Shown: piece by piece, positions 23,819 to 34,365 of the stretch
Layout of the letters: each line of letters opens with the position of its first letter
Numbering within the stretch: the first letter of the stretch is position 1
DNA from: Agrococcus lahaulensis DSM 17612
Lineage (GTDB): Bacteria; Actinomycetota; Actinomycetes; Actinomycetales; Microbacteriaceae
Direction of reading: 5' to 3'
NCBI RefSeq assembly: GCF_000425105.1
Contig: NZ_AULD01000005.1
Coordinates: 124,001 to 188,000 of the forward strand
Length of the DNA: 64,000 nt
Made by a program: the position numbers and the translations under genes
The notes under the pieces: generated by a model
The model's input: the letters and a program-made list of their open reading frames with translations, nothing else
What the model was told of the DNA's origin: nothing
Databases searched by the model: none

Positions 23819-24022
23819 TCACAGGGGGCGAATGTTCGCAGCCTGCGGACCCTTGTTGCCCTCGACGATCTCGAACTCGACTGCCTGAGCCTCCTCGAGG
23901 GTCTTGAAGCCGCTGGACTGGATCTGGCTGTAGTGAGCGAACAGATCCTTGCCGCCGTCATCCGGAGCGATGAAGCCGAAGCCCTTGCCGGAGTCGAACC
24001 ACTTGACGGTGCCGGTTGCCAT
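23819..24022 (-). CDS. cspA: Cold-shock protein (CspA family)
   Basis: 67-residue single cold-shock domain, an RNA chaperone binding single-stranded nucleic acid. RNP1 [10 protein letters not shown] and RNP2-like LFAHYSQI are visible. ATG at 24022 has GAAGGAAAT just upstream and starts MATGTVKWF, the family norm. The leader contains a TGCGGC/GCCGCA hairpin at 24042-24057 and is probably long, as in many cold-shock messages. Confidence 0.95.
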   Translation of the reverse strand: MATGTVKWFDSGKGFGFIAPDDGGKDLFAHYSQIQSSGFKTLEEAQAVEFEIVEGNKGPQAANIRPL

Positions 24023-24160
24023 ATTTCCTTCAATCATGCTGTGCGGCCGGAGCCGCATTCAAAAGCGCCGAGCAAGATCTGCCCTGCGCCGCTCTCAGCG
24101 TAGCGTCGATGACCGCCGCCGCGCTGAGAACTTTTCCGCCGGCTCGCGCCGGAGGACGAG

Positions 24161-24195
24161 CGAGGCCCCGCATTCCAGAAGGAAGCGGGGCCTCG
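24161..24195 (-). terminator. Hairpin terminator after tRNA-Ser(GCT)
   Basis: CGAGGCCCCGC at 24161-24171 pairs with GCGGGGCCTCG at 24185-24195, and TTCC with GGAA inside, leaving an AGAA loop. It begins 6 bases past the tRNA 3' end. Confidence 0.85.
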
Positions 24196-24200
24196 GTCCG

Positions 24201-24289
24201 TGGAGACGGAGGGATTTGAACCCTCGGTCCCCTATTGGGGACTCCACCTTAGCAGGGTGGTGCACTAGGCCGGACTATGCGACGTCTCC
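24201..24289 (-). tRNA. tRNA-Ser (anticodon GCT)
   Basis: Class II tRNA with a long variable arm (GAGTCCCCAATAGGGGAC). Acceptor GGAGACG/CGTCTCC, anticodon arm CCACC-CTGCTAA-GGTGG with GCT, and T-arm GAGGGTTCAAATCCCTC. The discriminator reads A rather than the usual G of serine tRNAs, so the exact 3' base should be confirmed. Confidence 0.95.
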
Positions 24290-24337
24290 GTGGCCCGCGG
24301 TGGGCAGGCCGACGGCAAGTCTAGCAAAGCGGGGCAT

Positions 24338-24442
24338 GGTCTCGATACGCGTGCTGCGCGCGCTACTCGACCAGCGGGAGAGGCCGTGCTGCGCGCGCTA
24401 CTCGACCAGCGGGAGAGGCCGTGCTGCGCGCGCTCCTCGACA
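24338..24442. repeat. Dispersed palindromic repeat locus A3 (35-base tandem period)
   Basis: GGTCTCGATACGC at 24338 opens a tandem array whose 35-base unit GTGCTGCGCGCGCTACTCGA plus CCAGCGGGAGAGGCC begins at 24351, 24386 and 24421 (last copy partial). It follows the LCP gene 3' end directly, within the 163-base gap before tRNA-Ser(GCT). There are no spacers, so it is not a CRISPR array. Confidence 0.85.
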
Positions 24443-24452
24443 GCGCGGGCGG

Positions 24453-25730
24453 TCAGCCGCCGAAGGGCACGACGCACGACTCCTGCGACGCGTCCTGACC
24501 GATGACGCCCTCGAGCTCGTCGGTGGGCGTCGGCGTCGGCGTCGCCCCGGGGGCGGCGCTCTCCGTCGGTTCGGGCGTCTCGGTCGGCTCCGGGGTGGCG
24601 GATGCGGTGGGCCCGGTCGTCGGCTCGGGCGTCTGGTCGGTCGAGCCCACACCGAGCGAGTCCTCGCCGAGCTCGATCGGCAGGTCGAGCCGGATGCGGC
24701 GCATGAGCTCCTCGGCGCGCTCCTCGTCGGGGACGACCCGCGCCCCTTCCGGCACGTTCGGGAAGAGCACGAACTGCATCGTCTCGAGCGGGATGTCGGC
24801 GAGCACGCGCGCCATCGACACCATCGTGCCGATGTCGCCGAGGCCCGACGAGAGGGTCATGTTCTCGATCGCGACCTGCGAGATCGCGTAGAGCCGCGTG
24901 AAGTCGGTGAGCACCGCATCCGACTGCAGCGTGCGCACGAGCGACGAGAGGAACACCTGCTGCGACGAGATGCGCGCGAGGTCGGAGCCGTCGCCGACGC
25001 CGTGCCGGGAGCGGAGGAACTGCAGCGCCCGCTCCCCCTCGAGCTCGTGCACACCCGCCTCCTCGATCTGGAGGCCCGTCCACGGGTCGTCGATCGGGCC
25101 GGCGAAGCAGACCGGCACGCCGCCGACCGCGGTCGACATGTTGATGACGCCCTGGAAGGTGATCATCGCCGCGTAGGGCACGTCCATGCCCGTCAGGCTC
25201 TCGACGACCGTCGCGACGCACGCGAGCCCGCCGCGGCCGAGCGCCTGGTTGAACTGCACGTTCCGCTCGGCGGGCACCGTCTCGCCGGTCTCCGGGTCCT
25301 CGCACGCGGGGAAGTCGACGAGCAGGTCGCGCGGGAACGAGACGACGCGCGCTCGGCTGTGGTCGTCGTTGACGTGCAGGAGCATCGTGACGTCGTTGAG
25401 CTTGTCGCCGTCGTAGGCCGACTCGCCGAACTCCTCGCCCTGCCCCTCGCGCTGATCGGAGCCGACCATGAGGATCGTGAACCCGCCCTCGTAGGGCGCG
25501 AAGCCGGCTTGGGCGGGCGGCACGTCGGCGGCGAGGTCGACGGTCGTGATGCCGGTCGTGACGCGCAGCACCGAGATGCCGACGACGCCGACGAGCGCCG
25601 CAAGCACGACGGCCATGCCGAGCGCGATCCAGCGGAAGACGTGGGCGATCCCCGAGTGCCGCCGCAGCCGCCCGTGGCGCGGCGTCATCGACGAGGTGTC
25701 GACGACGGTGGTCGCGCGCTCGGCTGCCAT
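24453..25730 (-). CDS. LytR-CpsA-Psr (LCP) family cell-wall glycopolymer ligase
   Basis: 425-residue membrane protein that attaches teichoic-acid-like or arabinogalactan-type polymers to peptidoglycan. A short cytoplasmic N-terminus and one membrane segment (ALGMAVVLAALVGVVGISVL, about 35-54) precede the LCP domain, with GGFTILMVGSDQREG, LNDVTMLLHV and SFPRDLLVDFP, and FLRSRHGVGDGSDLARISSQQ carrying the lipid-phosphate arginines. The C-terminus is a PT/EP-rich linker of about 60 residues. ATG at 25730 is chosen because upstream codons overlap the tRNA region. Confidence 0.92.
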   Translation of the reverse strand: MAAERATTVVDTSSMTPRHGRLRRHSGIAHVFRWIALGMAVVLAALVGVVGISVLRVTTGITTVDLAADVPPAQAGFAPYEGGFTILMVGSDQREGQGEEFGESAYDGDKLNDVTMLLHVNDDHSRARVVSFPRDLLVDFPACEDPETGETVPAERNVQFNQALGRGGLACVATVVESLTGMDVPYAAMITFQGVINMSTAVGGVPVCFAGPIDDPWTGLQIEEAGVHELEGERALQFLRSRHGVGDGSDLARISSQQVFLSSLVRTLQSDAVLTDFTRLYAISQVAIENMTLSSGLGDIGTMVSMARVLADIPLETMQFVLFPNVPEGARVVPDEERAEELMRRIRLDLPIELGEDSLGVGSTDQTPEPTTGPTASATPEPTETPEPTESAAPGATPTPTPTDELEGVIGQDASQESCVVPFGG

Positions 25731-25760
25731 GGGGCGCCCTCCTGGTCTGGCGGTCTCGTG

Positions 25761-25845
25761 CGGAGGGCGTGGGATTCGAACCCACGAGGCATCGCTGCCC
25801 ACCGGTTTTCAAGACCGGCTCCATCGGCCGCTCGGACAGCCCTCC
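25761..25845 (-). tRNA. tRNA-Ser (anticodon TGA)
   Basis: Class II tRNA: acceptor GGAGGGC/GCCCTCC, anticodon arm CCGGT-CTTGAAA-ACCGG with TGA, long variable arm, T-arm GTGGGTTCGAATCCCAC, G discriminator. It lies 30 bases upstream of the LCP start, same strand, so the LCP gene may be cotranscribed. Confidence 0.96.
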
Positions 25846-25972
25846 AGGCGCCTCGCGCGGGCTGGGTGCGCGGCGGGGCCTCGGGGAATTGTACGGCGCG
25901 ATGGGATGCGTCGACTACGCCATCGGCGTGACGACCCGATGGCAGGGCGGTCACTCGTGCGCGGGGCGGGGG

Positions 25973-26773
25973 CTACGCGCTGACGAGCAGCCCCTCGAGC
26001 ACCTCGGCGAGGCCGTCGTCGTGGACGTCGGACGTCGACTCGCTCGCGGCCGCCTTGACCTCGTCGGGCGCCTGCCCCATCGCGACGGCGCGGCCGCCGC
26101 CCGCGGCGACCCACTCGAACATCTCGATGTCGTTGCGGCCGTCGCCGACGGCGAGGATCCGCTCCCGCGGGATCTCGAGCAGGCTCGCGACGCGCTCGAG
26201 GCCCGTCGCCTTCGTCACGCCGTCGGGGGCGATGTCGAGCCACGACGAGTAGCCGATCGCGTAGGAGACCTTGTGCAGGCCCATCCGCTCGACGATCTCG
26301 AGGAACTCGTCGGCCGCGTGGTCGGGGCTCATCACCACGACGCGCATCGCGGGCTGCTGGAAGAGGTCGTCGAACTCGACCTGCTCAGCATCCTCGAGGT
26401 TCCAGTCGTGCATGCCGTTCGTGTAGCGGCGGTGGCCGGTCGCGTCCTCGACCATGAAGGCGCCGCTCGGCAGCCCCTTCGCGATCGTGCGGAGCGCCTC
26501 CTCGGGGTCGAAGGTCTCGACGTGGAGCGGCTCGTAGCGGCCGGCCTTGCGCTCGAGCACGAGTGCGCCGTTCGCCGCGACGAGGTGGCTCGGCTCGATC
26601 CCGAGCCGCTCGGCCGTCGACTCGGTGGTCGGCTGGGAGCGCCCGGTGGCCAGGATCACGACGTGACCGGCCTCGACGACCGCACGCACCGCATCCGCCA
26701 CCCGGGGCGAGAGCGAGTCGTCCTCGTGGACGATCGTGCCGTCGATGTCGAGGGCGATGAGCAGCGGCTCCAT
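25973..26773 (-). CDS. HAD family hydrolase (Cof-type phosphatase)
   Basis: 266-residue cytosolic HAD phosphatase of the Cof/IIB type. Motif I DIDGT has Asp9 and Asp11, ATGRS is motif II, and the late VGDGRNDIEMFEW is motif IV with the Mg-binding aspartates; a mid-protein cap domain fits type IIB. The ATG at 26773 overlaps the serS stop (TGATG), so translation is coupled; a GTG one codon earlier is possible. Substrate unknown, sugar phosphates being typical. Confidence 0.88.
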   Translation of the reverse strand: MEPLLIALDIDGTIVHEDDSLSPRVADAVRAVVEAGHVVILATGRSQPTTESTAERLGIEPSHLVAANGALVLERKAGRYEPLHVETFDPEEALRTIAKGLPSGAFMVEDATGHRRYTNGMHDWNLEDAEQVEFDDLFQQPAMRVVVMSPDHAADEFLEIVERMGLHKVSYAIGYSSWLDIAPDGVTKATGLERVASLLEIPRERILAVGDGRNDIEMFEWVAAGGGRAVAMGQAPDEVKAAASESTSDVHDDGLAEVLEGLLVSA

Positions 26774-28050
26774 CACGCACCCACCGTCGCGGCGGCGGGC
26801 TCGATGACCGACAGGCCGCCGAGGTAGGGCTGCAGCGCCTCGGGCACGCGCACCGAGCCGTCGGCCCGCTGGTGCGTCTCGAGGATCGCGACGAGCCAGC
26901 GGGTCGTGGCGGCGGTGCCGTTGAGCGTCGCCACGGGCGCCGTCTTGCCGCTCTCGGTGCGGTAGCGCGTGCCGAGCCGGCGCGACTGGAACGTCGTGCA
27001 GTTGGAGGTCGACGTCAGCTCGCGGTACTGCTGCTGGCTCGGGATCCACGCCTCGATGTCGAACTTCCGCGCGGCGGAGGAGCCGAGGTCGCCGGCCGCG
27101 ACGTCGATGACGCGGTAGTCGAGCTCGCACGCCTGGAGCATCCGCTCCTGGAGGGCGCGCATCCGGTCGTGCTCCGCCTCGGCCTCGCCGGGCTTGACGT
27201 ACGAGAACATCTCGAGCTTGTTGAACTGGTGCACGCGCAGGATGCCGCGGGTGTCGCGGCCCGCGGAGCCCGCCTCGCGGCGGTAGCACGTCGACCAGCC
27301 GGCGTAGCGCTTCGGCTCGTCGACGTCGATGATCTCGTCGGCGTGGAAGCCCGCGAGCGCGACCTCGGAGGTGCCGGTGAGGTAGAGGTCGTCGGCGGGC
27401 AGGTGGTAGACCTCGTCGGCGTGCTCGCCGAGGAAGCCCGTGCCGCGCATGATCTCGGGCCGCACGAGCGTCGGCGTCGTGAGCGGCGTGAAGCCGTCGG
27501 CGAGCACTTGGTCGAGGCCGAGCAGCATGATCGCGAGCTCGAGCCGCATGCCGATGCCGGTGAGGTAGTAGAAGCGGGAGCCGGCGACCTTCGCGCCGCG
27601 CGCGATGTCGAAGGCCTTGAGGCTCTCGCCGAGCTCGACGTGGTCGCGCGGCTCGAAGTCGAACGAGCGCTCCTCGCCGTGCGTCGCGAGCGTGACGAAG
27701 TTCGCCTCCTCGCCGGCGGGCACGTCGGGGTGCACGAGGTTGCCGAGCCGCGAGACGGCGGTGTCGAAGGCGGCCTCGGCCTCGGTGACGCGCGCCTGCG
27801 CCTCCTTCACGCCGGCGGCGAGCGCCTTGCCCTGCTCGATGAGCGCCGGGCGGTCCTCCTTGGCGGCCTGGCCGACGAGCTTGCCGTGCGCGTTCTGCTC
27901 GGCGCGCAGCCGCTCGAACTCGGTGATGGCGGCGCGGCGGGCGGCCTCGGCGGTCAGCGCGTCGTCGACGTGCGAGACGGGGTCGCCGCGGCGCTCCTGG
28001 CTCTCGCGCACGAGGTCGGGCTGGTCGCGCAGCAGCTGGGGATCGATCAC
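26773..28050 (-). CDS. serS: Seryl-tRNA synthetase
   Basis: 425-residue class II synthetase. The N-terminal arm (about 1-105) forms the long antiparallel coiled coil that holds tRNA-Ser. The core has motif 2 ([22 protein letters not shown]) and the C-terminal motif 3 region ([18 protein letters not shown]). Two of its tRNA substrates are encoded nearby at 24201-24289 and 25761-25845. The HAD gene is coupled downstream. Confidence 0.96.
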   Translation of the reverse strand: MIDPQLLRDQPDLVRESQERRGDPVSHVDDALTAEAARRAAITEFERLRAEQNAHGKLVGQAAKEDRPALIEQGKALAAGVKEAQARVTEAEAAFDTAVSRLGNLVHPDVPAGEEANFVTLATHGEERSFDFEPRDHVELGESLKAFDIARGAKVAGSRFYYLTGIGMRLELAIMLLGLDQVLADGFTPLTTPTLVRPEIMRGTGFLGEHADEVYHLPADDLYLTGTSEVALAGFHADEIIDVDEPKRYAGWSTCYRREAGSAGRDTRGILRVHQFNKLEMFSYVKPGEAEAEHDRMRALQERMLQACELDYRVIDVAAGDLGSSAARKFDIEAWIPSQQQYRELTSTSNCTTFQSRRLGTRYRTESGKTAPVATLNGTAATTRWLVAILETHQRADGSVRVPEALQPYLGGLSVIEPAAATVGA

Positions 28051-28139
28051 CCCTCCAGTCTAGGAGCCGTGGGTGAACGGACCGTCGGAGCCGCGACCGC
28101 CTCGGGATCCGTCCCGGATGCACGGGGTACTGTGCCGAC

Positions 28140-29120
28140 ATGCGCGCAGGCATCGTCTACAACCCGGTGAAGGTCGATCGCGACACCCTCGCCCGGCGGG
28201 TCGAGACCGCCGAGCCGATCGAGTGGTCGGAGCCCGTGTGGTTCGAGACGGATGCGGACGACTCCGGCCGCGCCGCGGTCAAGGCGGCGCTCGCCGAGGA
28301 CATCGACCTGCTCATCGTCGCGGGCGGCGACGGCACCGTGCGGGTCGCGGCCGACGAGATCACGAGCACCGACGTGCCGCTCGCGATCGTGCCCGCGGGC
28401 ACCGGCAACCTGCTGGCCCGGAACCTCGGCATCGACGTGACCGACGCGGTCGAGGCCCTCCGGACCGCGTTCGGCGGCACCGAGCGCGAGATCGACCTCG
28501 GCGAGCTCGAGATCCAGGCGCCCGACGGCACGCGCTCGAAGCACGCGTTCGCGGTCATGGTCGGCTTCGGCCTCGACGCCGAGATGATCGACAAGACCGA
28601 CGAGGGACTCAAGAAGAAGGTCGGCTGGCTCGCCTACGTGGATGCGGCCGGTCGCGTCATCTCGTCGCTCGACAAGGTGCGGGTGGCGGTGCGGATGGAC
28701 GGCGGGCGCACGACGCGCTCGACGGTCAACACGATGCTGATCGGCAACTGCGGCACCGTGACGAACGGCATCATCATCCTCCCCGACGCGGCGATCGACG
28801 ACGGGATGCTCGACATCGCGCTCGTGCGTCCGCGCGGCGTGCGCGGCTGGGCGCAGGTCGCCGGCTACATCGCCCGCAACAACCTCATCGTGACGAAGCT
28901 GCTGCGACGACGCGGCCACCTCGGCCGGCAGCGCACCGGCGCGGCGCTCGGCTACGGGCAGGCGAAGGAGACCCAGGCGCGGCTCGACGAGCCGCGCGCG
29001 GTGCAGGTCGACGGCGACGTCGTGGGCGAGGCGATCGCGCTCCGCGCCGGCATCCGCGAGGAGGCGCTGCGCGTGCGGGTGCCGGCCGAGCACGCGCGCG
29101 ACGAGGGCCCTGCGGTCTGA
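28140..29120 (+). CDS. Diacylglycerol/lipid kinase family protein
   Basis: 326-residue DagK-family kinase phosphorylating a lipid alcohol with ATP. The catalytic GGDGT lies at residues 62-66, followed by PLAIVPAGTGNLLARNLGI and the second domain with FGLDAEMI and DDGMLDIALV. Length matches the family. ATG at 28140, divergent from serS with 89 bases between. The exact lipid is not readable. Confidence 0.9.
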   Translation: MRAGIVYNPVKVDRDTLARRVETAEPIEWSEPVWFETDADDSGRAAVKAALAEDIDLLIVAGGDGTVRVAADEITSTDVPLAIVPAGTGNLLARNLGIDVTDAVEALRTAFGGTEREIDLGELEIQAPDGTRSKHAFAVMVGFGLDAEMIDKTDEGLKKKVGWLAYVDAAGRVISSLDKVRVAVRMDGGRTTRSTVNTMLIGNCGTVTNGIIILPDAAIDDGMLDIALVRPRGVRGWAQVAGYIARNNLIVTKLLRRRGHLGRQRTGAALGYGQAKETQARLDEPRAVQVDGDVVGEAIALRAGIREEALRVRVPAEHARDEGPAV

Positions 29121-29129
29121 CGCCCCATC

Positions 29130-29292
29130 CGTTCGTCGAGCAGCCCGGCCGCTCCACCCGTCGGTCGAGTAGCCCGGCCGCCGGCCGGGCGTATCGAGAC
29201 CAAGAACGCCGCTGCGACAGACCGGTCTCGATACGCCGCCTGCGGCGGCTACTCGACCAACGGGTTGAGGGCGGCGCTGCTCGACCAACGGG
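29130..29292. repeat. Dispersed palindromic repeat locus A4 (both orientations)
   Basis: GTCGAGTAGC, a CCCGGCCGCCGGCCGGG hairpin and GTATCGAGAC (about 29164-29200) are followed by the inverted copy GTCTCGATACGCCGCCTGCG and GCGGCTACTCGACCAACGGG (about 29225-29264), plus partial CGACCAACGGG units. Opposite copies would form a large cruciform. It lies between the convergent lipid kinase and pheA ends, filling the 187-base gap. Confidence 0.88.
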
Positions 29293-29307
29293 AGGAGCGG
29301 GATGCGC

Positions 29308-30252
29308 TCAGCCGTCGGAGAGCGGCTCCCCGGCGACCAGCCCCCGCAGCCAGTCGCGGGCCTCGACGAACGAGCGGTCGCTGTAGCGGCGCTCGACGTG
29401 GATCCGCTGACCATCGGCCCGCGGGTACGAGCCCAGGAACGTCACCGACGGGGAGAAGCGCTTGAGGCCGAGCAGCGCATCCGCCACCCGCTCGTCCTTG
29501 ATGTGCCCGTCAGCGTCGATCACGAAGCGGTAGCGGCCCAGCCGGTCGCCGATCGGCCGCGACTGGATGAGCGAGAGGTTGACGCCGCGGGTCGCGAACT
29601 GCTCGAGCATGTCGAGCAGCATGCCCGGCTCGTCGCTCGGCAGCTCGACGACGAGGCTCGTCTTGTCGGCGCCGGTCGGCTCGCCGGGAGCGCCAGCGCG
29701 ACCGACGAACAGGAACCGGGTCACCGCATCCGGGTTGTCGCCGATCCGGTCGGCGAGCACGTCGAGCCCCTCGACCCAGTCGCCGATCGTGGGGGTCGAG
29801 AGCGCGGCTTGGGCGCCGCTCGCGCCGAGATCAGCGGCGGCCGTGACGTTCGACGCGGCTGGCAGGTGCGCGCGGCCGGGCAGCTCGCGCTGCAGCCAGC
29901 CGCTGCACTGCGCCCACGCGACGGGGTGCGCAGCGACGACGCGGATGTCGTCGAGGCGCGTGCCCGGCGGCGCGACGAGCGAGAAGTTCACGCTCACGAC
30001 GTGCTCCGAGAGGATGCGCAGGCCCGGGGTGGCGGCGAGCGCGTCCTGCGCGGCGGTGACGCCGCCCTCGATGGAGTTCTCGATCGCGATCATCGCGGCG
30101 TCGGAGCGGCCCTCGGCGACGGCCGCGAGCGCCTCGGCGACGTTCGCGACCGGCACGCGCTCGGTCTGCTCGAGCCCGGGCACCTGCTCGAGCGCCGCCT
30201 CGGTGAACGTGCCGCGCGGGCCGAGGAACGTCACGACGCGGGGCTGGCTCAT
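29308..30252 (-). CDS. pheA: Prephenate dehydratase
   Basis: 314-residue enzyme converting prephenate to phenylpyruvate in phenylalanine synthesis. The periplasmic-binding-like catalytic part starts VVTFLGPRGTFTEAA, with AMIAIENSIEGGV. A C-terminal ACT domain carries GVNLSLIQSRPIG, the phenylalanine-sensing region, so feedback inhibition is expected. ATG at 30252. No chorismate mutase domain is fused. Confidence 0.94.
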   Translation of the reverse strand: MSQPRVVTFLGPRGTFTEAALEQVPGLEQTERVPVANVAEALAAVAEGRSDAAMIAIENSIEGGVTAAQDALAATPGLRILSEHVVSVNFSLVAPPGTRLDDIRVVAAHPVAWAQCSGWLQRELPGRAHLPAASNVTAAADLGASGAQAALSTPTIGDWVEGLDVLADRIGDNPDAVTRFLFVGRAGAPGEPTGADKTSLVVELPSDEPGMLLDMLEQFATRGVNLSLIQSRPIGDRLGRYRFVIDADGHIKDERVADALLGLKRFSPSVTFLGSYPRADGQRIHVERRYSDRSFVEARDWLRGLVAGEPLSDG

Positions 30253-30280
30253 GGCTCCAGCCTAGGTCGGGCGCGCATCC

Positions 30281-30372
30281 GCACAGCGCAAGCCCGCGAG
30301 CGGCGGGCGGCGGCGGATGCGCGCGTCGACGCGGGCGCGCCGCGGGACCGCGCCGCCGGGCTTGCGTTGTGC
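30281..30372. repeat. Long palindrome family B, copy 1
   Basis: GCACAGCGCAAGCCCG at 30281-30296 and CGGGCTTGCGTTGTGC at 30357-30372 are 16-base inverted arms with one mismatch around a GC-rich 60-base loop that can itself fold (CGGCGG/CCGCCG). It occupies the 193-base gap between the divergent pheA and pgm genes. A second copy is at 58047-58138. Confidence 0.75.
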
Positions 30373-30445
30373 ACGGGGCGGGGCGGCAAGCCCGTCGCCC
30401 CGCCGTGACCTGCCGCCGCTCAGCGGCCGGTGCTTTGATGGCCCC

Positions 30446-32095
<1,650 letters not shown>

Positions 32096-32125
32096 TTCGT
32101 CCACCGACGGGGGCTGCTGCGCCCG

Positions 32126-32151
32126 AGCGGGGCTGGCGTGCCCGCCCCGCT
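32126..32151 (+). terminator. Candidate terminator after pgm
   Basis: AGCGGGGC at 32126-32133 pairs with GCCCCGCT at 32144-32151 with a 10-base loop, 31 bases past the pgm stop. The rest of the 155-base gap to the SMR genes shows nothing else supportable. Confidence 0.55.
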
Positions 32152-32250
32152 GGGGCGGAACGGCCCCGGTCGCGAGAGGCGCTCGTACCGCGACAGCGCT
32201 CGTTCGCGGTGCTCGAGCTCGAGGCGCTCGCGCGCTGAGCCCGGCGCTGC

Positions 32251-32583
32251 TCAGTGGGTGGCGCCGAGCTCCACGAGCAGCACGCCGAGCGCGATCAGCG
32301 CGATGCCCGCGAGCATCGTGCGGGTGAGCGGCTCGCGGAAGAGCACGCGGCTCAGCACCGCGGTGAGCGCGACGCCGACCGCGGTCCAGATGCCGTAGGC
32401 GACGCCGAGCGGCATCCCGTGCGCGAGCGACACCGACAGGAGCGTGAAGGCGACGAGGTAGCACCCGGCGACGACGAGCGACCAGCGCCGCTTCGGCCGC
32501 TCCCCGACCGTCGCCATGCGCAACGAGAGCGTGCCGCCGACCTCGGCGACGATCGAGCCGATGAGCGCGAGCCAGGCGATCAC
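32251..32583 (-). CDS. Small multidrug resistance (SMR) family transporter, subunit 2
   Basis: 110-residue four-helix membrane protein of the EmrE/SugE superfamily. The membrane-embedded acidic residue is Glu in GSIVAEVGGTLSLR (TM1), and TM3-4 show GVAYGIWTAVGV and the family-typical GIALIALGVLLVELG. GTG at 32583 overlaps the stop of the upstream SMR gene (GTGA). Paired SMR genes usually act as heterodimers, such as EbrAB, exporting cationic compounds or guanidinium. Confidence 0.88.
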   Translation of the reverse strand: MIAWLALIGSIVAEVGGTLSLRMATVGERPKRRWSLVVAGCYLVAFTLLSVSLAHGMPLGVAYGIWTAVGVALTAVLSRVLFREPLTRTMLAGIALIALGVLLVELGATH

Positions 32584-32927
32584 GAGGTCTCCCGCGCATC
32601 GCGCTGCGCCCGCTGCGAGCCGATCTCGACGAGCAGCACGCCGCCCATGATGAGCGCGATGCCGGCGCCCATGAGCGGCGTGAGCGCCTCGCCGAACAGC
32701 AGCGCCGACGCGACGGCCGTGATGACGACGCCGCACGCGCCCCAGATGCCGTAGCCGACGCCGAGCGGCATGCCGGCGCGGAGCGCGAGGCCGAGCGCGG
32801 CGAAGGCGCCGAGGTAGCCGAGCGCGACGACGGCGTAGAGGGCGGGGGCGTCGAGGGCGGCCTTCAGGGAGAGGGTCGCGGTGACTTCGAGGGCGATGGC
32901 GGCTGCCAGGAGGAGCCAGCGCTTCAC
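32580..32927 (-). CDS. Small multidrug resistance (SMR) family transporter, subunit 1
   Basis: 115-residue four-helix SMR protein starting KRWLLLAAAIALEVTATLSLKA, with the conserved TM1 Glu in ALEVTATLS and GVGYGIWGACGVV in TM3. GTG start at 32927. Translationally coupled to the second SMR gene. A guanidine riboswitch, common upstream of such pairs, was looked for and not seen; dispersed repeats lie there instead. Confidence 0.88.
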   Translation of the reverse strand: MKRWLLLAAAIALEVTATLSLKAALDAPALYAVVALGYLGAFAALGLALRAGMPLGVGYGIWGACGVVITAVASALLFGEALTPLMGAGIALIMGGVLLVEIGSQRAQRDARETS

Positions 32928-32937
32928 GGGCGGATCC

Positions 32938-33064
32938 GTCTCGATACGCGGCCTGCGGCCGCTACTCGACGAGCGGGGGCAAGGGCGGCCGCCGCTCGAC
33001 GAGCGGGGGTACGGGCGGCAGCCGCTCGACGAGCGGGGGTCGGGGCGGCCGCCGCTCGACGAAC
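32938..33064. repeat. Dispersed palindromic repeat locus A5
   Basis: GTCTCGATACGCGGCCTGCG with GCCGCTACTCGACGAGCGGG (32938 onward) is followed by three shorter copies of CCGCTCGACGAGCGGGGG at about 26-29 base intervals. It fills the 145-base space between the CapA stop and the SMR start, so it lies upstream of the SMR operon and could hold or block its promoter. Confidence 0.85.
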
Positions 33065-33072
33065 GGCGGGCG

Positions 33073-34323
33073 TCACGGGGCGAAGGAGTCGGTGACGATG
33101 CGCACGTCGGGACCCAGCGCATCCGTCACGAGCTCGATGCCCGACTCGACCGTCAGCTCGTCGCGCCACGCCGAGCGCGTGATCGGCTCGGCCGCGTCGA
33201 CGAGCGGGTGCAGCTGCAGGTTGCGGCGGTGGATCCAGTCCTGCGAGCGGAACTGCTGCGGCGTCAGGTCGAAGTGCATGTAGATCGGCACCGCCGCGGG
33301 GTCGACCACCTCGACCGGCCCGCCCGGCTCCCCCACGAGCTCGAACTGCGCGACCGCGCTCACGACTCGCGGGATCGCCATCTGCGTCGTCACCGAGTTG
33401 CCGAGCGAGTAGTAGACGAAGGCGCGCGAGCCGTCGGCGCGCTCGAGCCACTCCGCCTCCTGGAGCACGTGGGGGTGCGTGCCGAGGATGACCTCGGCGC
33501 CGAGGTCGGCGAGCCGCTGCGCCTGCTCGCGCTGCCGGGCATTGACGACGCTCGAGTACTCGTCGCCCCAGTGCACCGCGATGATCGTCGCGTCGGCCAC
33601 CTCCTCGGCCTCGGCCATCTGCTGCTCGACGAGCGGGTCGTCGAGCCAGGTGACGACGAAGTCGTTCGTGGGCGTGTTCGAGAGGTCGACGAAGTTGAGG
33701 AACGCGACCGTCATGCCGTTCACCTCGGCGACCGGCACCTCGGCCTGCTCCTCCGGCGAGCGGAACGCCCCAGAGATCAGCAGCGGGTCGAGCTCGTCCC
33801 ACACGGCGCGCGTGCGATCGACGCCCTCCTGCCCGCGGTCGAACGTGTGGTTGTTGCCGAGCCCCACGGTGTTGCAGCCCGCGTCGGCGATCCCCTCCGC
33901 GAACTCGCGCGGCGCGTTGAACGCCGGGAAGTACGTCAGCCCCAGCTCGACGCCGCCCGAGGGCGCCTCCTGGTTGCAGTAGACGAGGTCGCTGTCGGCC
34001 CAGATCGGCCGCGCGGCGTCGAAGAACTGCCCGTAGTCGTACCCGCCGTCGTCGGTGCGCGCATCCGTCGTCACCGAGTCGTGCGGCAGGATGTCGCCCA
34101 TCGCGCTGACCGAGACGGAGATCGGCTCGGGGGTGGGCGTCGGGGTCGCGGATGCGGTGGGCTCGGCCGCGCCGTCGGTGGCCGAGGGCGCGGGGTCGAG
34201 CGCCCCCTGCTGGCAACCGGTGAGCACGAGGGCGGCCGCTGCGGCGATCGCGAGCAGCCCGCGCCGACGCGCGAGCACGCCGCCGAGAGCCCTGGATCCG
34301 CCCACCGATGCTCGCTCGCTCAT
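33073..34323 (-). CDS. CapA family lipoprotein (metallophosphoesterase-like)
   Basis: 416-residue exported protein. A lipoprotein signal with LTGC (about residues 34-37) is followed by a Pro/Thr/Ala linker, then the CapA/PgsA-type domain: SAMGDILPHD, GLGNNHTFDRG, VHWGDEYS and LGTHPHVLQ, the metal-binding histidines of the calcineurin-like fold. Related proteins act in capsule or polyglutamate synthesis, but no capsule genes are adjacent, so the role is open. ATG 34323. Confidence 0.88.
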   Translation of the reverse strand: MSERASVGGSRALGGVLARRRGLLAIAAAAALVLTGCQQGALDPAPSATDGAAEPTASATPTPTPEPISVSVSAMGDILPHDSVTTDARTDDGGYDYGQFFDAARPIWADSDLVYCNQEAPSGGVELGLTYFPAFNAPREFAEGIADAGCNTVGLGNNHTFDRGQEGVDRTRAVWDELDPLLISGAFRSPEEQAEVPVAEVNGMTVAFLNFVDLSNTPTNDFVVTWLDDPLVEQQMAEAEEVADATIIAVHWGDEYSSVVNARQREQAQRLADLGAEVILGTHPHVLQEAEWLERADGSRAFVYYSLGNSVTTQMAIPRVVSAVAQFELVGEPGGPVEVVDPAAVPIYMHFDLTPQQFRSQDWIHRRNLQLHPLVDAAEPITRSAWRDELTVESGIELVTDALGPDVRIVTDSFAP

Positions 34324-34365
34324 GCCATCCAGGCTAGACGCGGCGGAGGCGGCGGAGATCGCGCC

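Noticed and set aside
24161-24195. Inverted repeat next to tRNA-Ser as an integration site
   Set aside because: It is a simple hairpin terminator; no integrase or duplicated tRNA end is nearby.
24338-24442. Possible CRISPR array
   Set aside because: The 35-base units are contiguous with no unique spacers, and no cas genes are present.
32928-33072. Guanidine riboswitch upstream of the SMR pair
   Set aside because: Only dispersed palindromic repeats are present; no conserved riboswitch core was seen.
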